Part shown: one piece after another, positions 6,792-15,700 of the stretch
Layout: every line of letters starts with the position of its first letter
How positions within the stretch are numbered: the stretch's first letter is position 1
Assembly: GCA_027001645.1 (NCBI GenBank)
Contig: JALTMP010000316.1
Location: forward strand, 1-38,884
Reading direction: 5' to 3'
From: Candidatus Heimdallarchaeota archaeon
GTDB lineage: Archaea; Asgardarchaeota; Heimdallarchaeia; Heimdallarchaeales; JAJRWK01
Length of the DNA: 38,884 nt
Translations under genes and position numbers: made by a program
The notes under the pieces: model-generated
What the model was told of the DNA's origin: nothing
Database searches by the model: none
Seen by the model: only the letters and a program-made list of their open reading frames with translations

Positions 6792-9700
6792 ATGGTAGAG
6801 AATAAGGATGGACAGGATTCATTAGCTTCTGCAGATGTAGAACGATCAACTACTGGGAAAGAAGCGAGTAAGGTGGTAAAACGATCCGATTCTTCCCCTG
6901 AAGTGGTTACCGACGAATTCATCGAAGCAAGGAGAATTAGCGTTGCCCAGTTTTTTGATCAAAATAAGAGCATAGCTGGATTTGGCAACCCAATGAGAGC
7001 TACATTCACTTCTGTTAGAGAATTGGTCGAAAACGGGCTGGATGCTGCAGAAAAACTAGGAGTTCCTCCAAGAATTGATATCAAAATTCAAAAGCTGCTT
7101 CCCAAGGAGATTCAGGAATTATTCGACGCAAAATCGGCACCCAAAGAATCCAAAAGTTTGGATATTCTGCGAATATCTGTAAAGGACAATGGAGTAGGTG
7201 TCAAAGGACCTTCTATTCCTTGGCTGTTTGGCAGAGTGCTAACTGGTACAAAGTATGGTGCTCAACAGACTAGGGGAACATTTGGTCTTGGCGCTAAGAT
7301 GTGTCTTTTGTACGCCATGAGCACGGTAGATGTGCCAGTCAAAGTTAAAAGTCGTCATAAGGATAGCGAAGAGACCCATGAATACGAGCTTTTCATTGAT
7401 CGGGAAAAAAACGAGCCCATTATTTTCTCACACAAGATCTTCCATTCCCCCGGGGAGGGTGGCTTCGATCATCCTGGAACCGAGGTAACAATTACGATCA
7501 ATGGCGCGTGGTCAAGAGCTCGTTCATATCTTCTTGAATATTTCAAACAACTAGCGATCATAACTCCGTATGCTGATTTCCATATTACGATTCCAGGAGA
7601 TAAACTCGGAGTAAGCGAGGAAATTACTTACCTTCGAGTTATCGATGACATGCCTCCTCCGCCAAAGACCGTACCGATTCATCCTTGGGGTTGCGACATC
7701 ACTCAACTCAAAGTTGAGATATCCTCTTCGAAGGAAACTAACCTTATTGACTTCCTCTCGAAACACTTTATGGGCGTAAGTCCCCAGGCTGCTGAAAGCT
7801 TTTTTGAAGTTCTGAACATTGATCCAAATAAGTCTCCTAAGGAACTAACCTCCCAAGAAATCCGTCGTATCGTCCATGAAGGTTTTCAAAAATCCCTAGA
7901 AGAGGCAAGAACAGTTAAGCGAAAACGGGATCGAATATTCAAGTTTGATGATCCGCGAGGTGATGCGCTATCTCCGCTTGGTGCTCACCGGTTAAGAAGA
8001 GGGCTAGAAAAGGAACTCGAGCCCGCGTTTGTCGAAGCAATCACACGTCCTCCAAGAGCATATTCCGGCCATCCATTTGTAATCGAGGCCGCAATCGGGT
8101 ATGGAGGAGGAGTTAATGCATCAGCAACTAGGATGTCCACTCAAGATAACAAAATCGTTTACCGGTTTGCCAACAGAATTCCTCTAATTTTTGGTGCTGG
8201 TTCTGACGTTATCACGAAGGTAGTTTCAGAAATAAAGTGGAATGAATACGGTTTGACTAAGTCTAGTGATCCTCTCGCGATTGCTGTTTCTCTAGTCTCA
8301 ACAAAGATTCCTTTTCCTGAGACAAGTAAAGAGTATATTGACCATGTTGATGAGATCGCAGAAGAAGTAAGACTAGCCCTTATGCAACTGGGAAGAAAAC
8401 TTCGCACGTATCTTCGAAGAACCCGAAGTCGCCAGAGAGAAAGGCAGAGAATTTCCCGATTTGAAAGATACGCACCTGAAACCATCGTGAATCTTATAGA
8501 AATTCTGAAACGAGAAGGGAAATGGGCAGAACATTTAGAAGGCGAGCGCGCTCGAATCATTTCCGCTCTCGCGAGCGGAGAACCTAGGATCGCTCGACTG
8601 CCAGTTCCACCCGGAAGGCCCCTCGGTTCTGCTGATGTTTGGTTTTCAAGTAAAGATGCAGAGAAGCTGAGAGAAGTTGGGATTACAAGTATTGAGCAAT
8701 TTCTGGCAACTCCAAACAAGGATCTAGCTAAGATACTAGGCAAAAGTCAGGTTAGAATTGATCGTATAAAGAGAAAAACCATTTATGAATTAGATTTGAA
8801 TGGGAGAGCACCCGAATTACCAAAAGATCTCCTACTCTCCGACGAAATTGATCGCCGATTCATGGGGATGGAAAAACACTCAGATATGCCCTACATCTCG
8901 TTCTCTGAATCCCTAACTAGAAGATGGATTAAGACTGGCTATGATTATCTGGTGTCTCCAGAGGATCAGTTGGCACGAATCATTCATTATCCCGCAAAAT
9001 TATTTGAACAGAAAAAGGACGAATTAAGGCTTTATGCAAACAAAATTCTGGAAGTGGGTGAACCAGATGAGAATATCGTCGCAGAATTGGAGGCTGCTTT
9101 AGAGTCTGCGGAAGGATTGTCTGGGCAATTGCCCGAGGAAAGTGTCGTCGAAACATCTGCAATTCTCAAACCAAATGAGATTGACTTGTCATTAATTTCT
9201 CCCTCCTTTAATGAATTGTTAGCCATGAAGCCTAAAGCATTCAATAAGAGAGGAATAACATCACACTTTGATCTACTCTATGAAACAACAAAGCCTGGAA
9301 AACCCTTCCACTACGAAGAAATTGCGTTTGAGTTGATTACGCACCTTAGATCATACTTTGAACAGAGAGCTTCATTATCCTCTGACTTTCTCAACCAACC
9401 AATTACCAAGCTCTCTCCTGATTGGACGGACGGGTATACTAAAACCGCTTTTAAGAGAAGAAAAATCGTCACGGTAAAAGACTTCCTTGATACTGAGTTG
9501 GATATTCTCTTAGATATTGGAGAGCTAAAACGGGTTCTCTTCAACCGATTTATTGTAAAGGTTCGTGAGGACTTCAAAACCCCGCTTAATCGGCTACCTA
9601 ATGAGTTAGGGGATCCCGAAGAAGAACAGAACGCGATTGAGGTTTTACACAAAACCGGGATCAAAACTGTTGAAGATTTTCTCTATTATGATAGTTTAAA

Positions 9701-12700
9701 GATTCTTCGAGACAGAAAGCTGGAACGCTTCAAGCTTTATTTGTTGACAGAAACAAAGACCAAGTTACTCCGCTATTATCAGGAGAACAATATACTTCAA
9801 CCCATAAAGGCTCTAAAGGATCTTCCCAAAGAATATGAACGCTTCCTACTTGCAAACGGAGTGCAAAAATCATTCGACTTTCTCTTAGCTCCGTTAGATT
9901 CTTTGATTTTCAAAGATTTTACCAAATCCCGTGTGCTAGAAATAAAAGAGAGACTAGGTCATACACTTCGTTATTGGCTTCCAGACCATTTCGAAACCTT
10001 GCGAAAACACGGAATCGTCTCATTGGAGCAACTTGTGTATGGCATGGAAAGCCTTGTGCTGTCTGAGTTTTCCCAACCCGTTCAGAAACTCATCAAAAAC
10101 TTAATTGATGGATTATCATTGCCTCCTACTTTCCTAGCAGATGAACTCGTTACTTCCAGTGACGTTCTTTACGATGCGGGAATTACCACTATCGGTCGTT
10201 TCATTACATGGGACAAAAAGGACATTTTACGACTTACTAAACTTTCTGACCAGAGATATGAGGAAATAATAAACTCCGCTTCCTATGAATGGCTAAGTGA
10301 ATTGATCTCGACCTCGAAACAACTTACTAATCCTCTAAAATCGCTAGGCTTCGAAGATTTAGCTCTGCTTCTCAAAAAATCAAGTATTCGATCTTTAGAA
10401 GAAATCTTTTTCTTAGATCTCTTGAGTCCAAGAAAAGCAATAACAAAGAAACAAGAATTCTTGTCTGAAATATCTACTGTTCTTGTCCTCCCCATTCGAG
10501 AATTTCTAGAAAAGGTCTTAGGACCTCAAACTCGTGGCATCAAAACACTTAGCGAAAAATTAAATCGGGCTAACGTACGTTTTGCCTACGAATTCTTTTT
10601 GATGCCAGACCATCTTGTTGCCTCCTTTGAAACAGGAAAGAAGAAACAAAATATGGTTAAAGATGTTCTGGAAAGGCTTCTCTCACCATTAAATGATGAG
10701 CCCGAATTCGTTCATGTGGTGGCTCGGGTCTTTGCTTTGCACAAATTGTTACATGAGCCCATCAGCCAAATAACTTCCCTAACTCCTGAAACTATTCGAA
10801 AGCTTAAGGATCATGGGATCAGAAGAATAGGGCAATTGTTTATCGCAGATGTCGAAATGATTTCTTCCAAAACCGGGATTTCGCCTACTTCGTTGAAAAA
10901 GATCCTAAAAGAATCCGCTTTTGGTCGCGACAGTGTTCCACTCTACATCGAAAGCAAAAAAGACCTACAACCTACAATCCGCTTCAAATTTGAAGATGAA
11001 GAACATTTCACTAAGAAGGAGCTGCAAGCATTCAAGGAGCGGGGTTATTATACGATTGACCAGTTATACTTCAAGACCCACCCATATACTTTTGATGCGG
11101 TAGGGGTGGCTTGGACTGCGGTAAAGAGATTTTTGAAGCTCTTAGAAAGCCCAATTGTCTTGCTTAGTTGGGAAAAGAAGGGCACTGCTAGAATTGCAAA
11201 ACCCGAATTAGAATTGGTCTTGGAAAACAGACCTAAAGAACTACCGGAACTTGGTAAAGAAATTGAATACGAAGAGCAAGAAATCGTGTTTTACGAAACG
11301 CTTCCTGCAAGACAAATGGATAAGCTTGCGAAAAAGGGAATTGTCAATGTGATTGACTTTCTCCTAACTCCCAATGACGAGCTAGCTTCACTTCTCGACT
11401 GGACCCCTGAGGAAGCCTTCTTACGAAAAACAAGCATTGTGCTCGAAGAATCCGGGCTGGAATTAGAAGAACTCGACTTATTAAGGCCCAGTCAGCTCAA
11501 AGCTCTTGAAGCTCAAGGTATCACAACTCTGGAAGACCTTTACTTTTCAACTAACGAGGAAACATGGAATGAACCTCTGTTTCCATGGGAAAGCGTAATG
11601 GTAATGAAGAAACTCCTTCGTTTGCCTTTGAAATACGTGAAGCAAGACATTGACGAGGAAGTCCTAAATGCCCTTGAAAAGATTGAGATTCCATCGATTC
11701 TTTCCTTTATTCTTACACCAAATGAAGTCCTTGAACAAAAGACAGGCATGCCGGCTGAACGCTTTGAAAACACCAAAGCAGGAATCAATTTTTCTGACCT
11801 TCAAGACACGTTTGATAAACCCGTTTATCTAGCACCCAATCTTTCGTATCATGACACCCAATTTCTCTACGAAAACGGATATGAACGCATAGTCGATATT
11901 ATCTTAGAAAAACCTGAAAAACTAGCTAAACTTCTCAAGAAGCCAGTAGCTCAAATCAGAAAGATTGTCGATTCGATTGACCGTGACGCGATTCTTAGAA
12001 CCGAAGAAGAAAGAGGTATCGCAATCAGAGAAATCGGGATCTTCAGTCTTCAAGAAGAAAAAATCATCTCTCACAGTAGTGTTTTTGAAAACAATAAAAT
12101 CGATACGCTCCAAGAACTCTATTATCAAATTCATGAAGGCACATATTATGGACCTAGAGACCTCTTAGAAAAGATAAAATCTGTCAAGAAAGCCCTAGAA
12201 ATTCCCGTCAGCTTCTTGATACGTAGCCATGAGATACTGGAATTACTGAGAGAACGTAGAATATCTCTTCTACGCGATCTTCTTTTCTACTATCTAACAG
12301 AGGACGATGTCTATGACACGGCTAAAGAGTCTCTCGTCAATACTTTGTATCGTCAGTTCGTGGACCTTTCAAGAGTTGTTGCATTGTCAAAATTGCCCTT
12401 CAGATCTCTCATCCCTGTAGAAAAACTTGAAAATCACAAAAGCACACTGCTAGATATTCCCATTCTGGAATATCTTTCCGTTGCATCACAACCAATTCCC
12501 CTAGACAACATAGAACTTCCAGGTGGAGTAACTCTTCTTGATCTGGTTCGTTTTTTGGATTCACCTATTCGAATCACTCCTCTAGCTCAACACGTGCAAC
12601 CGGGAGAAGAGGCTCTACTTGACGTGAGAGTTGCTGATATTGTCTTGGAAAAGTGGGATGATAGTGAATCAACATTTCTCATTACAGAGTATCTGCGAAT

Positions 12701-15700
12701 CTCAGGGGGACTCCTAAGCGTTCTCAAGCGTTTAAGACTTCCACTTAATGTTCTAGAAATTGAACTTAAACCACTTCTCAAATTAGTCGCAAGAGGAATC
12801 TCCACCGTTCAGGAGTTTGTTTCAACAGACATTCGCCAACTTGCTCAATATTCTGGCCTTTCCCAGAAACAGATCCGAGAAATCATTTCTCACTTTACTT
12901 ACGACAAAGGACTGCAGCGCTTGAGAACTACAGGAGTGCCTATCGAGTACAGTATGGCTCTGGACGAAGACCTCCAACTCAAGCTGAAAAGACATGGAAT
13001 TGAGTTTTTTGATCAGATTGTTAGCTTTGGCCAAATTGAATTAGCAGAATTACCCGTAGAATTACAAGAACAAGTTAGGATGATCAAAGAATCTCTACTT
13101 GGATCCATTCAATTTAACGCCAAGCTTTCTCCGATTCAAAGGCATGAATTAAGGAGAGAGGGCATCACCACTCCATATGGTCTGCTGATTCACTATCAAA
13201 GAAATGGCTATCCTGCAAAAGTCATTGCTGAACAAGTGGATCTTTCAGAAATACGTTCTCAAAGAGAATCTCTGGGAATTAGCCTCGCTCGAATCGGGGT
13301 TGAAGACCAAGAAATCATCCTCCAATTATCTCAAGATAATATTTTCTTTGTTCAAGATTTATATGATCATTATATTGCAAGCGGAGTCCCCTTCGAAAGT
13401 ATTCCTATGAAAATCAGAGCGATTGTTAAGAGGACCAAAGCGTTGCAGACTCCAATAGGACTATTGGATGTTCCAGTAAGAGAAAAAATCGAACTCTATT
13501 CCAATAAACAGTTCATCCTTCTTGACGCCATTGAAAACAAAACCGTCCGGGAATTGATAGAACATGGCGATGTTAAAGATATTCTTGATTCCTTTGAAAA
13601 TGAAAGCATTGAACTTACAATCCTCGAAGGCTTAAGCAAAAGAATCAAGCAAAGGGTTGAGAGAACAGATTTGTCAAACTTCCAACAATTGTTAGTTGCA
13701 ACCTTCATTCCCTCACTTTTTTCATGGACAACCGAGGCACTTACAAATGAATTGCAATCTCTCTTTTTATCCCCCTTGACAAGAATTGTTGGAATTCCCG
13801 GCGACGTTATCAAGAAACTCTTTGTAGCAAATATAACCCAAATCGGTCACTTATCTCTATTGACTCGATCTCAAGCAAAGTCAATGCTTGGTGCAAAACT
13901 CTTTGATAAGATAGAAAAAGGGCAATTCAAATTGGCAAGTCAACGAGCCCTGAAGGAGGAGATTGCTACAACCTTGGGCATTTCTTCCATACACGAACTA
14001 GTAAGTGAGTATCAAGCAGTACGGTATGCTGGCAAACATGGCGAGATCCTAAGTAGCCCCATCGTATTGAATTCCAAGATACCCAAACATCATCGATGGC
14101 TACTATGGACAAACGACATAAAAACTACTGGTGCGCTAATCGGTGAGGACTTGAGAATTCTTGCTTCAAGGATTGGTGTTGCGCGGTCAACTTTAGAAAC
14201 CTATCAGGAAAGCTCACTGCTACCATCTATTGATACTGATCTTCTGGAAAGAATACCATTGTCAAGCAGAGAAGAAAAGCTAGACATATTTCATAAAGCG
14301 GCGACACAAGATTTTGTAGTTGAAAGATCGGTCACTAACCCAGAATCTGAACCATTCTTTGTCCCAATAACTCTATTACCTATCCCTCTAAACCATTGGG
14401 ATGATCTAGAAACACTCCTTAGTCAAAAAATCCTTACCCTATTTGACGGAATACTAGCTGAGCAACTACTAGAAGGTTTTAACGCCACCGTTTCATTTTT
14501 CCAGGTTGCGAGAAAAATTACAAATGAAGGCAGTTCGATTCTTGCCCCTATTGCGGAACCGGAAATATTCAAGAGTCTCATCACTTACCTTTCAGATGGC
14601 AATTCTGATTTGCCAGAATACTTGCGACTTCCAACTTGGGTTCTTCCACTAACTGCAGAACAGATAGAACACCTAGGGTCCATGGGCATATATTCTGTTT
14701 GGCAGATGATTGTATTTCCTAGAGTTTCGTTGGAACAACTCGACATTTATCTTAAGTTAAAGGACCTTGAAACATATTCGAAACGCTATAAGGTGTTACC
14801 ACTTCCGATCGATCACTCTGAACTCAAGAAAAAAACCATCACTGTGTTGGAACGCCACGGGTATTCCTCTATATTTGGATTGCCCGATTCGATGATTTCA
14901 GAATTTACTCCAAGTGATTATGCGAAGTTACTTCAAATGAAGGGAAATGTCAAAGCGTCTACCCTTCTTTTGGCGGAGTCCTCTCCAAGCGCAAGAGAAC
15001 ATTTAATGAATTTGTGGGATCTTGGAGTGAAAAATCTTGAAGAGATTGCAAGAGAATTCGTTTTGAATGGTGATGATTTCATAGCATCAATTATTTCTCA
15101 ATTTCAGAGAATTGATGATGTCAATCATTTGCGAAAACATGGCTTGCCTCTCTCAGCTATTCCAAATCTGAAAGCCCAAGATAAGCGTTTCTTAGAAAAA
15201 CGAGGAGTTTATACTCTTGAAGATTTCATCTCAAATAAGGGCTCCATTCAAATTTCTGAAGAAATCGCTCAGAAAGCGAACAAATTCTTTAATACCACAG
15301 TTTCTTCAATTCCCGCGCTTGCAAAGATTTTGAGCTCTGAAAATCTGGATATATCAATGGAAAATCTGATTATTAAGTGCTGGTTTGAATTTCCAGCTTC
15401 TGAAAGGAAGAAGATTTTCAAGATTCTAGCGTCTTCTCCAGCCATTGAGAAAGATTATCGCTTAGAGGAGATAATCCCTGATCTTCCAGTAAAGGACGCA
15501 GAGATGCTAGGCCTTGAAACCCTGAATCAACTATTGCATGCAGCTCCGAAGGTTTACTCAGAAATGACTCTTCCCTTGAAAAAGGCTGTTGTTTCGTACC
15601 TCATAACAAACCCATTGAGAATGTCAGGAATTGATCCCAAGCAAGCACAAAAGCTATTGAAGCACGGTCTGACCTCCCGGGCTCATGTTTTGTATCTTTC

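Noticed and set aside
8159-8743. 194-residue minus-strand ORF inside top6B
   Set aside because: Antisense to the conserved transducer coding region; Arg/Ser/Leu-rich composition is a mirror of the sense codons.
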